The notes under the pieces are model-generated. The model saw nothing but the letters and a program-made list of their open reading frames with translations, did no database searches and was not told the DNA's origin. The position numbers and the translations under genes were made by a program. A DNA stretch of 64,000 nucleotides from Sphingomonas caseinilytica (GTDB lineage: Bacteria; Pseudomonadota; Alphaproteobacteria; Sphingomonadales; Sphingomonadaceae): NCBI RefSeq assembly GCF_023516455.1, contig NZ_JAMGBA010000001.1, positions 496,001-560,000 on the forward strand, given 5' to 3'. Position 1 is the stretch's first letter. Each line of letters begins with the position of its first letter. Shown here one piece after another: positions 1 to 6,562 of the stretch.

Positions 1-116
1 GGGGTTGGGTGCCGTCCCTCTAACGAAGCTGGCGGCCTCTGGCTCCCCCTAATCTGCCCCTGATTGGGCGCCGATCTTGCCCACCCCAGACGACGGTCGT
101 AACACTTGCGCATTGA

Positions 117-132
117 AGCGGGAAAACCCGCT
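117..132. other. Short perfect hairpin in the leader of the first gene
   Basis: AGCGGG and CCCGCT flank an AAAA loop, a perfect 6-bp stem ending about 17 bases before the first start codon and just ahead of the GGGGG ribosome-binding stretch. It has no U-tract, so it is not a standard intrinsic terminator. It could be a leader structure or the end of an upstream transcript. Confidence 0.35.
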
Positions 133-149
133 AGTTCGAGGGGGGAAGC

Positions 150-710
150 ATGGGAAAGATACTCGAAAACTTGAACCTGACGCTGCTGGTCGGCATCTTC
201 ATCGCGATCGCGCTGATGATGGCGCCCTATTATGCGCCGGTGACTATCGCGATCGGCCTGTTGCAATGGCTGCACGTCTTCTTCGGCGTGATGTGGATCG
301 GCCTGCTCTACTATTTCAACTTCGTGCAGATCCCGACGATGCCAGAGATTCCGGCGGAGCTGAAGCCGGGCGTTTCCAAGCATATCGCACCGAAGGCGCT
401 GTTCTACTTTCGCTGGGGCGCTGCCTTCACGGTGCTTACCGGCCTGATCCTTGCCTATCTCTATGGCGAGGAGAAATCGCTGATGCTCAACGACCCGTCG
501 ACGCGGCTGATCGGCATCGGCATGTGGCTGGCCCTCATCATGGCGTTCAACGTCTGGTTCATCATCTGGCCGAACCAGAAGAAGGCGCTGGGCCTGGTCG
601 AAGCCGATGACGCCACCAAGGCGAAGTCGGCACGCACCGCGATGCTGACGAGCCGCATCAATGTGCTGCTATCGATTCCGATGCTGCTGGCAATGACCAA
701 CGCTCGCTAG
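150..710 (+). CDS. Urate-oxidase-N / PuuD-like (DUF989) membrane protein
   Basis: A 186-residue integral membrane protein. Hydrophobic spans lie near residues 10-30, 35-57, 90-107, 120-140 and 168-184. The segment with HVFFGVMWIGLLYYFNF and later YFRWGA resembles the membrane domain of PuuD-type urate hydroxylases (Urate_ox_N family), with histidines in spans that could bind haem. The C-terminal cytochrome c domain of full-length PuuD is absent, so this is the short form common in alphaproteobacteria, whose substrate is not established. The ATG is preceded by a strong GGGGG stretch, and a good terminator follows, so it looks monocistronic. A urate role is inferred from family only. Confidence 0.7.
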   Translation: MGKILENLNLTLLVGIFIAIALMMAPYYAPVTIAIGLLQWLHVFFGVMWIGLLYYFNFVQIPTMPEIPAELKPGVSKHIAPKALFYFRWGAAFTVLTGLILAYLYGEEKSLMLNDPSTRLIGIGMWLALIMAFNVWFIIWPNQKKALGLVEADDATKAKSARTAMLTSRINVLLSIPMLLAMTNAR

Positions 711-727
711 GCATTGGCTTTCAAGAC

Positions 728-763
728 GGGCTCGCCGCGCCAATAGGTCGGCGGGCCCTTTTT
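728..763 (+). terminator. Intrinsic terminator after the PuuD-like gene
   Basis: GGGCTCGCCG and CGGCGGGCCC form a 10-bp stem with one G-U pair around an 11-base loop, followed at once by TTTTT. It lies 17 bases past the stop and separates this gene from the opposite-strand gene that ends at 777. Confidence 0.85.
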
Positions 764-776
764 CTTTGCGCTTATG

Positions 777-1031
777 TCAGCGGTGAGGACAGCCCGGCCA
801 GCAGCAAGGGCGCCGCTTGCCGTCGCTCAGATTTTCGCGGCCCCAATCGATGCGTTTGAGCCTGGTCTCGGCCTTCTTCGCGGAGTCGACCCAGCAAATC
901 CATTCATTGCGGGCGAGCGGCGTGATGTCTTCCCACGTCGCCAGCGCCTTTGGATCAAGCTTCAGCGCGTCCTCAAGATCCTTGGGAAGATCGTGAACCA
1001 CGCCGCCGGGAAGGTGTCGATTGTCGCTCAT
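777..1031 (-). CDS. YdeI/OmpD-associated (OmdA-type) small protein
   Basis: About 84 residues from the ATG at 1031. The body (LPKDLEDALKLDP, then LARNEWICWVDSAKKAETRLKRI) matches the OmdA domain: a helical segment, a central W-x-x-x-A-K-x-x-E-T-R-x-x-R-I signature and a basic end. The family is named after YdeI, which has been linked to bacteriocin tolerance, but its biochemical role is unknown. A TTG at 1070 in the same frame would overlap the regulator upstream by 29 bases. The ATG, 10 bases past the regulator's stop, is preferred, although no clear ribosome-binding site is visible. It is probably co-transcribed with the GntR regulator. Confidence 0.72.
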   Translation of the reverse strand: MSDNRHLPGGVVHDLPKDLEDALKLDPKALATWEDITPLARNEWICWVDSAKKAETRLKRIDWGRENLSDGKRRPCCWPGCPHR

Positions 1032-1041
1032 GGAGGCGAGC

Positions 1042-1692
1042 TTATGCTTGGGGAGTCCCCTCGATGGCAACCAGGATTACCGCCAATCCGCGCCGCCAAT
1101 GCGCCTCGATGGCATCGGCCGCGAGTGCGGGGCTCTCGTCCAACAGGCTGGCAATATGCTCATGTTCTTCGATCGACTGATCGCAAGGGCCGGCGGCGTC
1201 CATATAGGCATGCTCGTATCGGGCGATGGAGGCCTTCGCCCCTTCCAGCATGGCGGCTAGTCGTTGATTGCCGCTCACCGAGATCAAACAGCGATGCCAA
1301 TCGGCATCGATCTGTTTCCGTTCCTGTGGCGTGGTGGCGGATTCGAGGTTTCGGTTGAGTCCCCGAAGCTTCGCAATCAGGTCGGGTGAGACCTCGGTTA
1401 CGTCGCTTAGAGCCAGTCTCTCCAGGCTCCAGACAATCGGATAGAGCTGGCGCGCTTCCTCCGCGGAAAGCGGCAGGACCACGAAACCCCTGCCCGGGAC
1501 GGCCTTCACAAAGCCATCGCGCTCCAGGCCCAGCAGCGTTTCGCGCACCGGCGTGCGGCTGACACCAAGCTCCGACGCCAAGGCGTTCTCCCCGATCGAT
1601 TGGTTCGCGGGCAACCGTTGGCGCACGATCCGGTCCCGGATCGCCTCTCCCAGCTGGTCGCGAAGGTGCCGTCTCTCGATGATCTCCAACAT
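1042..1692 (-). CDS. GntR-family (FCD subfamily) transcriptional regulator
   Basis: The N-terminal winged helix-turn-helix spans about residues 5-70 (ENALASELGVSRTPVRETLLGLERDGFV), followed by an all-helical FCD ligand domain with the expected D-x-x-x-H (DADWHRCL) and later His residues (EEHEHIA, EAHWRR) that bind a metal or carboxylate ligand in this family. It therefore likely senses a small organic acid. Two starts are possible, ATG at 1716 and ATG at 1692. A palindrome typical of FCD operators lies at 1703-1710, inside the longer frame, so the shorter start is favoured. Neither has a Shine-Dalgarno sequence, and the message may be leaderless. The OmdA-type gene follows 10 bases downstream. 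Confidence 0.82.
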   Translation of the reverse strand: MLEIIERRHLRDQLGEAIRDRIVRQRLPANQSIGENALASELGVSRTPVRETLLGLERDGFVKAVPGRGFVVLPLSAEEARQLYPIVWSLERLALSDVTEVSPDLIAKLRGLNRNLESATTPQERKQIDADWHRCLISVSGNQRLAAMLEGAKASIARYEHAYMDAAGPCDQSIEEHEHIASLLDESPALAADAIEAHWRRGLAVILVAIEGTPQA

Positions 1693-1700
1693 GATTGCAT

Positions 1701-1712
1701 AATGTATACAAT
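1701..1712. promoter_or_regulatory. Predicted GntR/FCD operator overlapping the regulator's own promoter
   Basis: TGTATACA at 1703-1710 is a perfect 8-bp palindrome. With flanks it reads AATGTATACAAT, one base off the ATTGTATACAAT type used by FCD regulators. On the minus strand TATACA also resembles a -10 element, with TTGTTC about 15 bases upstream as a weak -35. Binding here would block transcription of the regulator, suggesting autorepression. The divergent gene at 1777 could share control. Confidence 0.5.
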
Positions 1713-1776
1713 CCATGTAATTTGAACAAGTCAGGGCATTAACCGCGTACTTCGAACTTATTGTCGCGAGGTGGCC

Positions 1777-2751
1777 ATGAAGAACCGATCCCCTGCCCGC
1801 TCCCTGCCCGTTTACGCTGCAAAATGGTCGCGCCCGTTGATCGCATTGGGGCTTGGGGTAAGCTTGGCTGCCGCCACCAAAGCGCCGCCGCCAACGAGCG
1901 GTGAGAAGAACGCGATCATCGTCCAGGGTGAGAGATTGTCAGAGGGTGCGCTGGAGGAGCGAGCTTCCGAATTCGTTCGGGCGACCGGTGTGGCATCCGG
2001 AAAAGTTCCTGCCGCTCGCTGGATCGACCCGGTATGCGTGCAGGTTCAAGGCCTTGAAGCAGCCGGAAAGCGCGCAGCCGAGGCAAAGATGCGGAGCATT
2101 GCGGCATCGGCCGGCATCGAGGTCGCATCGGAATCGTGCCGCCCGAACATCGTCGTCAACTTCACTGCCGATGGAGCGGGGCTGGCGCAGGAAATCCAAC
2201 GTCGCGACCCCCGCCGCATCGGCCAGCTTACCCCGCGTGCCCGTGACAGCATCCTGACAAGTTCGGCGCCTATCCGTTGGATTTACTCCACGGAATTGCG
2301 CGGACGCGACGGCCAGATAGTGAACGCGGACGGCGGTGCGGGCCAGACTGCGCCCGCCACTCATGACGGCTCCGGTGCCGGATCGGCGCTCGGCGGCGAC
2401 ATGACGATGATGCATTATGAAAACAGCATCGTCAGCACGCTGACGAACCGCATCCTGACGAGCGCGATCGTCATCATCGACACCGACCATGCGATGGGAC
2501 GGAAGCTGGACTCGCTTGCCGCCTATGCGGCGCTCGTGGCGTTCGCGGAAATTCGCAACCCCGATGCGGCACCAGACGGATCGATCCTCGGCATGTTCGC
2601 ATCCAGCACCCCGCCGCGCGGCCTAACACCGCAGGACACGGCCTTCTTGCGTGCGCTTTACCGCATCCCGCTCGACCGTGAGGCGATGCGGCACCGCGGC
2701 CAGCTAGTCCATGAAATCACCCGCGAACTGGCCGCAAACCACGCCCTTTAA
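1777..2751 (+). CDS. Conserved-looking exported protein of unknown function
   Basis: 324 residues from the ATG, which has GAGG five bases upstream; a GTG two codons earlier overlaps that site and is less likely. An N-terminal basic then hydrophobic stretch (RPLIALGLGVSLAAATKA) looks like a signal peptide. The mature part contains RWIDPVCVQVQGL and a second cysteine in ASESCRPNIVVNF, a possible disulfide pair, and then a loop rich in Gly, Ala and Asp near residues 185-210. The C-terminal half has IVIIDTDHAMG and an alpha-helical end. I do not recognise a named domain. It is divergent from the GntR regulator across about 60 bases, so shared control is possible. Confidence 0.6.
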   Translation: MKNRSPARSLPVYAAKWSRPLIALGLGVSLAAATKAPPPTSGEKNAIIVQGERLSEGALEERASEFVRATGVASGKVPAARWIDPVCVQVQGLEAAGKRAAEAKMRSIAASAGIEVASESCRPNIVVNFTADGAGLAQEIQRRDPRRIGQLTPRARDSILTSSAPIRWIYSTELRGRDGQIVNADGGAGQTAPATHDGSGAGSALGGDMTMMHYENSIVSTLTNRILTSAIVIIDTDHAMGRKLDSLAAYAALVAFAEIRNPDAAPDGSILGMFASSTPPRGLTPQDTAFLRALYRIPLDREAMRHRGQLVHEITRELAANHAL

Positions 2752-2783
2752 CGAGTGGCGCGCAATTCCGAGGGCCTGTCCCG

Positions 2784-3836
2784 CTAGTTGCTGACCGCCA
2801 ACTGGTGACGCTTCATGGCGTGGCGTAGCTGATCATAGCTTAGGCCCAAGGCGGTGGCCGTTGTCCGCTGGTTGAAACGATGCTTGGCCAAGGCCTCTTC
2901 CAACAGCGCCTTCTCATACGCATTGACCGCGCCGCGCAAATCATTGGTCGAAGATGGCGACGCGATCGGCGCCGCTACAGCTGGGTCCACTTGAGCAGCA
3001 GACTGCGAATGGGCGCCGTACGCAGCAACCTCGACCGCACCCGCAGGATCGGGACTCAAAATCCAAGGTGAGGCAAACGGGTCGAACTGGATCTCGTCGA
3101 TCGCGCGCTCCGGATCCTCCGCGCGATAGACCGCCCGCTCGATGACGTTCCGAAGCTCGCGGACGTTGCCCGGCCAGCTATAGACTTCGAGCTCCGCCAC
3201 CGCGCGGTCCGAGAATCCTGGCCAGTTGGGCCAGTCTAGCTCCACGGCCATCCGCCGCCCGAAATGCTCGGCAAGTAGTGCGATGTCGCCCTTCCGGGCA
3301 CGAAGCGGCGGCAAAGTCACAACTTCGAAGGAAAGCCGGTCGAGCAGGTCGGCGCGGAATCGTCCCTCCAGAACCAGCTTCGGCAGATGCTCATTGGTCG
3401 CGGCCACAATGCGCACGTCGACCTGGATCGGCTTGGAAGCACCAATGCGCGTCACCTCGCCATATTCCACGGCGCGGAGCAGCCTGTCCTGCGCGGGTGA
3501 GGACAAGGTCGCCAGCTCGTCGAGGAAAAGCGTTCCGCCATCCGCCTCTTCGAAACGCCCGTGACGCGTCTTCGCGGCTCCGGTGAAGCTTCCCGCCTCA
3601 TGGCCGAACAGCTCAGCCTCGATCAGATTCTCCGGCAGTGCCGCGCAGTTCATGGTCACCAGCGGGCCAGCCCAGCGTGACGACAGGTGATGCAGACGTT
3701 CGGCAATCAATTCCTTGCCCGTGCCGCGCTCGCCAATAACAAGCACGGGCCGGTTGAGCGGCGCGGCACGGCTCGCGCGCTCGACAGAGTCGAGAAACGC
3801 CAGGCTTTGCCCCACGAATTGATTGGCCCGTTCCAT
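2784..3836 (-). CDS. pspF: Phage-shock sigma-54 activator PspF
   Basis: 350 residues. It is an AAA+ enhancer-binding protein without an N-terminal receiver, as in PspF. Walker A is GERGTGKE (residues 35-42), the sigma-54 contact loop is GSFTGA (82-87; usually GAFTGA), Walker B is GGTLFLDE (about 99-106), and a Fis-type helix-turn-helix lies at the C-terminus (about 305-345). PspF drives sigma-54 transcription of psp genes and is held inactive by PspA. It is divergent from pspA with a sigma-54 promoter between them, the classic arrangement. The region between AAA+ and HTH (about 255-300) is long and low-complexity. The Ser in the GAFTGA loop deviates from consensus. Confidence 0.93.
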   Translation of the reverse strand: MERANQFVGQSLAFLDSVERASRAAPLNRPVLVIGERGTGKELIAERLHHLSSRWAGPLVTMNCAALPENLIEAELFGHEAGSFTGAAKTRHGRFEEADGGTLFLDELATLSSPAQDRLLRAVEYGEVTRIGASKPIQVDVRIVAATNEHLPKLVLEGRFRADLLDRLSFEVVTLPPLRARKGDIALLAEHFGRRMAVELDWPNWPGFSDRAVAELEVYSWPGNVRELRNVIERAVYRAEDPERAIDEIQFDPFASPWILSPDPAGAVEVAAYGAHSQSAAQVDPAVAAPIASPSSTNDLRGAVNAYEKALLEEALAKHRFNQRTTATALGLSYDQLRHAMKRHQLAVSN

Positions 3837-3864
3837 CCACTAATATGTGGTGTTAAATCCCACC
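3837..3864. promoter_or_regulatory. Interlocked inverted repeats, candidate PspF upstream activating site
   Basis: CCAC-TAATAT-GTGG (3837-3850) and GGTG-N8-CACC (3849-3864) overlap immediately upstream of the pspF start and about 75-100 bases before the sigma-54 promoter of pspA. The position suits an enhancer for PspF. The match to a known PspF site is not strong, so the assignment rests on position and symmetry. Confidence 0.35.
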
Positions 3865-3939
3865 AAGTAGCAAGATATTTCGCACAGTCGTTGGTCGAAA
3901 ATTGGCGGTTTTTGCGGATTTACTGGAGAAGTTAATTTC

Positions 3940-3955
3940 TGGCACAAAGCGTGCA
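3940..3955 (+). promoter_or_regulatory. Sigma-54 promoter of the psp operon
   Basis: TGGCAC, five bases, then GTGCA gives the -24 GG (3941-3942) and -12 GC (3953-3954) doublets ten bases apart, one base off the TGGCAC-N5-TTGCA consensus. Transcription would start near 3966, about 29 bases before the pspA ATG. It lies between pspF and pspA, as expected for a PspF target. Confidence 0.82.
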
Positions 3956-3994
3956 AGAGCATTTGTGATTGGACATTATTATCTGGAGTGCTCG

Positions 3995-4663
3995 ATGGGC
4001 ATTTTTTCCCGGACCCGGGATATTTTCGCAGCCAATATGACAGAGCTGCTGGATCGCGCCGAAGATCCGGCGCGGATGATCCGCATGATCATCCTCGAAA
4101 TGGAAGAGACACTGGTCGAGGTTCGCGCTTCGGCCGCGCGTTCGATCGCCGACAGCAAGGAAATGAAGCGGGCGCTCGTTCGGCTCGACGAGCTGCAGTC
4201 GAGCTGGACCGAGAAGGCCGAACTTGCCCTGTCCAAGGATCGCGACGATCTCGCCAAGGCGGCCCTCATCGAACGCCAGAAAGCGGCGGACATGGCTGAG
4301 GGACTTCGGCTGGAGCTGGGCTCGATCGAGGAAACGCTGAAAGGCTATGAGGCCGATATCGCCAAGCTGCAGGGCAAGCTTCGCGAAGCACGTGCCCGCC
4401 AGAACGCCATCGCCAACCGGATCGAGAGCGCAGTCACCCGCGCCCGAACCAGCGAGATGCTGAACGGCAGCCGCACCGAAGATGCCTTCTCGCGCTTCGA
4501 ACAGCTTGAACGCCGTGCGGACTTCGCCGAAGGCCGCGCGGATGCGTTGGGAATGACCGGGCCGAAGAGCCTGGAAGAGGAAATTGCGGAGCTCAGGGCA
4601 ACCGACAAGGTCGATGCGGAGCTCGAAGCAATGAAGGCAGCAATGAAGGCCAAGGGGGCGTAA
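3995..4663 (+). CDS. pspA: Phage-shock protein A (membrane-repair ESCRT-III-like)
   Basis: 222 residues, the same length as the E. coli protein as I recall it. It begins MGIFSRTRDIF, the amphipathic helix that binds stressed membrane, followed by long coiled coils (DRAEDPARMIRMIILEMEE, later RARQNAIANRIESAVTRAR). PspA inhibits PspF and assembles on damaged inner membrane. The start has GGAG six bases upstream. An in-frame ATG at 3902 is rejected because it precedes the sigma-54 promoter. The stop is directly followed by the GTG of pspB. Confidence 0.95.
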   Translation: MGIFSRTRDIFAANMTELLDRAEDPARMIRMIILEMEETLVEVRASAARSIADSKEMKRALVRLDELQSSWTEKAELALSKDRDDLAKAALIERQKAADMAEGLRLELGSIEETLKGYEADIAKLQGKLREARARQNAIANRIESAVTRARTSEMLNGSRTEDAFSRFEQLERRADFAEGRADALGMTGPKSLEEEIAELRATDKVDAELEAMKAAMKAKGA

Positions 4664-4930
4664 GTGGACGAATTTATTCCGGTAATTGCTATAGTCACGC
4701 TGTTCATTGGCCTGCCGTGGCTGGTTTTTCACTACATCACTCGCTGGAAGACGGCGGCCACGCTGTCCGGATCCGACGAGAAGCTGCTCGATGAATTGCA
4801 CGATGCAGCGCGGCGGCTCGACGATCGGTTGAACACGATCGAGCGGATCATGACCGCCGAGAATCCGAGCTGGCGCCAGCAGAGCCTGCCCGAGCCGGGC
4901 CGCCAACGGCTCCTGTCCGACGGAGAGTAA
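4664..4930 (+). CDS. pspB: Phage-shock protein B
   Basis: 88 residues, starting at a GTG directly after the pspA stop, with AAGGGGG inside the pspA end as ribosome-binding site. One N-terminal span (FIPVIAIVTLFIGLPWLVFHYI) is followed by a cytoplasmic helix with the PspB signature RLNTIERIMTAENPSWRQQ, close to the family's R-x-x-x-L-E-x-I-L-x-x-E-x-P-x-W-R. PspB works with PspC in the inner membrane to relieve PspA inhibition of PspF. It is slightly longer than usual because of a 15-residue C-terminal extension. Confidence 0.9.
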   Translation: MDEFIPVIAIVTLFIGLPWLVFHYITRWKTAATLSGSDEKLLDELHDAARRLDDRLNTIERIMTAENPSWRQQSLPEPGRQRLLSDGE

Positions 4931-4932
4931 CC

Positions 4933-5319
4933 ATGACCCAGCCTCCGAGCAGAACGAGGTTCTATCTCGACAAGCGCAACGGAAAGGTGATGGGCGTTTG
5001 CGCCGGCATCGCCGACTACACGGGTCTCGATGTCACGCTGGTCAGGATCATGTTCGTCAGTGCCGTACTGATGAGCGGATTCAGCGTCCTGCCGCTCTAC
5101 TTCGTCGCCGGGTTCATGGCTGACGATCAGCCGCGCGAACTGGCGCTGGAAGACAAGGAAGAGCAAAGGTTCTGGCAGGGCGTCCGCGCCTCGCCGACGC
5201 GGACCGCCCGCGATATCCGCGGTCGGCTGCGCGATATCGACCGGCGCCTTGCTGACATCGAAAGCTATGTCACGACCGAGAACCGCAGCCTGGCGCGGGA
5301 AATCGAAGACCTGCGCTAA
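4933..5319 (+). CDS. pspC: Phage-shock protein C with a PspB-like tail
   Basis: 128 residues. The N-terminal PspC domain reads RFYLDKRNGKVMGVCAGIADYTGLDVTLVRI, followed by a hydrophobic span (about 38-65). PspC senses membrane stress with PspB and recruits PspA. The last 25 residues (RLADIESYVTTENRSLAREI and so on) match the C-terminal tail of the four small proteins that follow, suggesting the tail is a shared interaction module. The gene starts two bases after the pspB stop, so translation is probably coupled. Confidence 0.9.
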   Translation: MTQPPSRTRFYLDKRNGKVMGVCAGIADYTGLDVTLVRIMFVSAVLMSGFSVLPLYFVAGFMADDQPRELALEDKEEQRFWQGVRASPTRTARDIRGRLRDIDRRLADIESYVTTENRSLAREIEDLR

Positions 5320-5346
5320 ACCACGATCAAGACCAGGGGATGATGA

Positions 5347-5634
5347 ATGAGCTTTGGGGGTCCAGCTTTCGTTCTTGCGCTTGTCGCCATGAGCATGTTG
5401 GCGTGGGTCATCACTACCGCCATCCGCGCCAAACATGGCTATCCGCTAACCGATGACTGGGGGAACACGATGCACCGCCGTGATCCCAATGACGACACCA
5501 CCAAGGAATTGGCGGCCGAAAACGAGCGACTGAAGGCCACTGTCGGCCGGCTCGAGGAGCGGCTGAAGGTACTCGAGCGGATCGCCACCGATCCATCTCG
5601 CCAACTCGCCGATGAAATTGAGAAACTGCGCTAG
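5347..5634 (+). CDS. PspB-like single-span membrane protein, copy 1
   Basis: 95 residues with one N-terminal membrane helix (FVLALVAMSMLAWVITTAI). The motif KHGYPLTDDWGNTMH follows the span, and then a charged coiled coil (KELAAENERLKATVGRLEERLKVLERI) ends in TDPSRQLADEIEKLR. The topology and the R-L-x-x-L-E-x-I core resemble PspB, but the W-R end of PspB is replaced by an extended acidic/leucine tail. The ATG has AGGGGA seven bases upstream. It is closely related to the next protein. The function is unknown; partnership with PspB/PspC is inferred from the operon. Confidence 0.8.
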   Translation: MSFGGPAFVLALVAMSMLAWVITTAIRAKHGYPLTDDWGNTMHRRDPNDDTTKELAAENERLKATVGRLEERLKVLERIATDPSRQLADEIEKLR

Positions 5635-5646
5635 GGGGTTACTTAC

Positions 5647-5991
5647 ATGGATGCTGACAAGGCAATATTGCTGTCCCAATTAACCGACGTGTTTCCGTAC
5701 ATATTGGCCATCACAGCCGTGGCGGTCGGGGGCTGGGTCATCACCACCTGGCTTCGCATCAAGCATGGCTATCCGCTTGAGAACAGCTGGGGCCGCGCGA
5801 TCCATCCGCACACCGACAAGGAATCGCAGGAGCGCATCAAGCTCCTGACCACCGAGAACGCCCAGCTCCGCGCCGAACTTGGCTCAGTCAAGGACCGGCT
5901 GGAAACGATCGAACGCATCGTCACCGACCAGCCGCTTCGCCTCGCCAAGGAGATCGACCAGCTGGCGCTCGATAAAGGAGGGCATGCATGA
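5647..5991 (+). CDS. PspB-like single-span membrane protein, copy 2
   Basis: 114 residues. The membrane helix (about 14-33: ILAITAVAVGGWVITTWL) is followed by IKHGYPLENSWGRAIH, which repeats the W-V-I-T-T...K-H-G-Y-P-L...H pattern of copy 1, so the two are recent paralogs. A coiled coil (LLTTENAQLRAELGSVKDRL) leads to ETIERIVTDQPLRLAKEI. It starts 12 bases after copy 1, with AGGGGG in the gap. Its stop overlaps the next start as ATGA. The function is not known. Confidence 0.8.
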   Translation: MDADKAILLSQLTDVFPYILAITAVAVGGWVITTWLRIKHGYPLENSWGRAIHPHTDKESQERIKLLTTENAQLRAELGSVKDRLETIERIVTDQPLRLAKEIDQLALDKGGHA

Positions 5992-6272
5992 TGGGTCCCG
6001 GCGAAGTGATGATCGCACTGATCGTCATCGGCCTGCCGACGATGATGCTTTTTTACGGTTTCCACCGTTTCTTCCGATTTCGCGAGAAGAAGCTCGAAGC
6101 CGATACTCTCCTGGCCGCCGAAAAGGCCGCGCAATATGCTGCATCGAACGCAGAGCTTGAAGCGCGGGTCAGAGTGCTGGAAAAGATCGTGACGGACGGC
6201 GGACTCGAAACCGCCGCGCAGATCGAGGCGTTGCGCACGCCGCGGCTCGCAAAAGGAGACAAGGTCCAGTGA
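5988..6272 (+). CDS. PspB-like single-span membrane protein, copy 3
   Basis: 94 residues. The start overlaps the previous stop by four bases, with a very strong AAAGGAGGG upstream. The membrane helix is at about 5-26 (EVMIALIVIGLPTMMLFYGF), followed by a basic stretch RFFRFREKK typical of the cytoplasmic flank in PspB. The coiled coil ends in RVRVLEKIVTDGGLETAAQI, the same tail pattern as copies 1 and 2 but without the K-H-G-Y-P-L motif. Its span (IGLPTMMLFYGFHRF) resembles the span of the true PspB here (IGLPWLVFHY), so it may descend from pspB itself. Confidence 0.78.
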   Translation: MMGPGEVMIALIVIGLPTMMLFYGFHRFFRFREKKLEADTLLAAEKAAQYAASNAELEARVRVLEKIVTDGGLETAAQIEALRTPRLAKGDKVQ

Positions 6273-6514
6273 ATCCCTTTGAGATGGTGGCGATCATCGT
6301 GGTCGCAGTGATGATCGCTTCGGTATTGCGTGCAAAATACGGCCATCGCCATCGGGGCGACGGCAATGAGGTTTCCGTACAGGAGCGCGCGGAAACCCGC
6401 CGGCTGCAGGACGAAGTGAAACAGCTCAAGGAACGGATCCACGTCCTCGAACGCATCGCCGTGGAGAAGGAAGACACGCTGTCGCGGCAGATCGAGGAAT
6501 TGCGCGACCGCTGA
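6269..6514 (+). CDS. PspB-like single-span membrane protein, copy 4
   Basis: 81 residues from a GTG that overlaps the stop of copy 3 by four bases, with AAGGAG upstream. A short membrane helix (EMVAIIVVAVMIASVL) is followed by RAKYGHRHRG, a worn version of the K-H-G-Y motif. The coiled coil is RRLQDEVKQLKERI, then HVLERIAVEKEDTLSRQIEE. It is the last gene of the psp-like series, and a GC-rich hairpin follows. All couplings point to a single transcript starting at the sigma-54 promoter. Confidence 0.78.
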   Translation: MNPFEMVAIIVVAVMIASVLRAKYGHRHRGDGNEVSVQERAETRRLQDEVKQLKERIHVLERIAVEKEDTLSRQIEELRDR

Positions 6515-6517
6515 ATT

Positions 6518-6542
6518 CTCCCCTCCCTAGATGGGAGGGGAG
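6518..6542. terminator. GC-rich hairpin ending the psp-like operon
   Basis: CTCCCCTCCC and GGGAGGGGAG form a perfect 10-bp stem around TAGAT, beginning four bases after the last psp-like stop. There is only TT after it, so it is a poor intrinsic terminator. It may attenuate read-through into sufE or protect the 3' end. Confidence 0.5.
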
Positions 6543-6562
6543 TTACGCACTAAGTGGCAGGT

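Noticed and set aside
3902-3994. An earlier pspA start at 3902
   Set aside because: It lies upstream of the sigma-54 promoter, and the encoded extra residues do not match PspA. The ATG at 3995 gives the standard N-terminus.
6518-6542. Strong intrinsic terminator after the psp-like genes
   Set aside because: The stem is perfect, but no U-tract follows it, so only a weak terminator or processing role is claimed.
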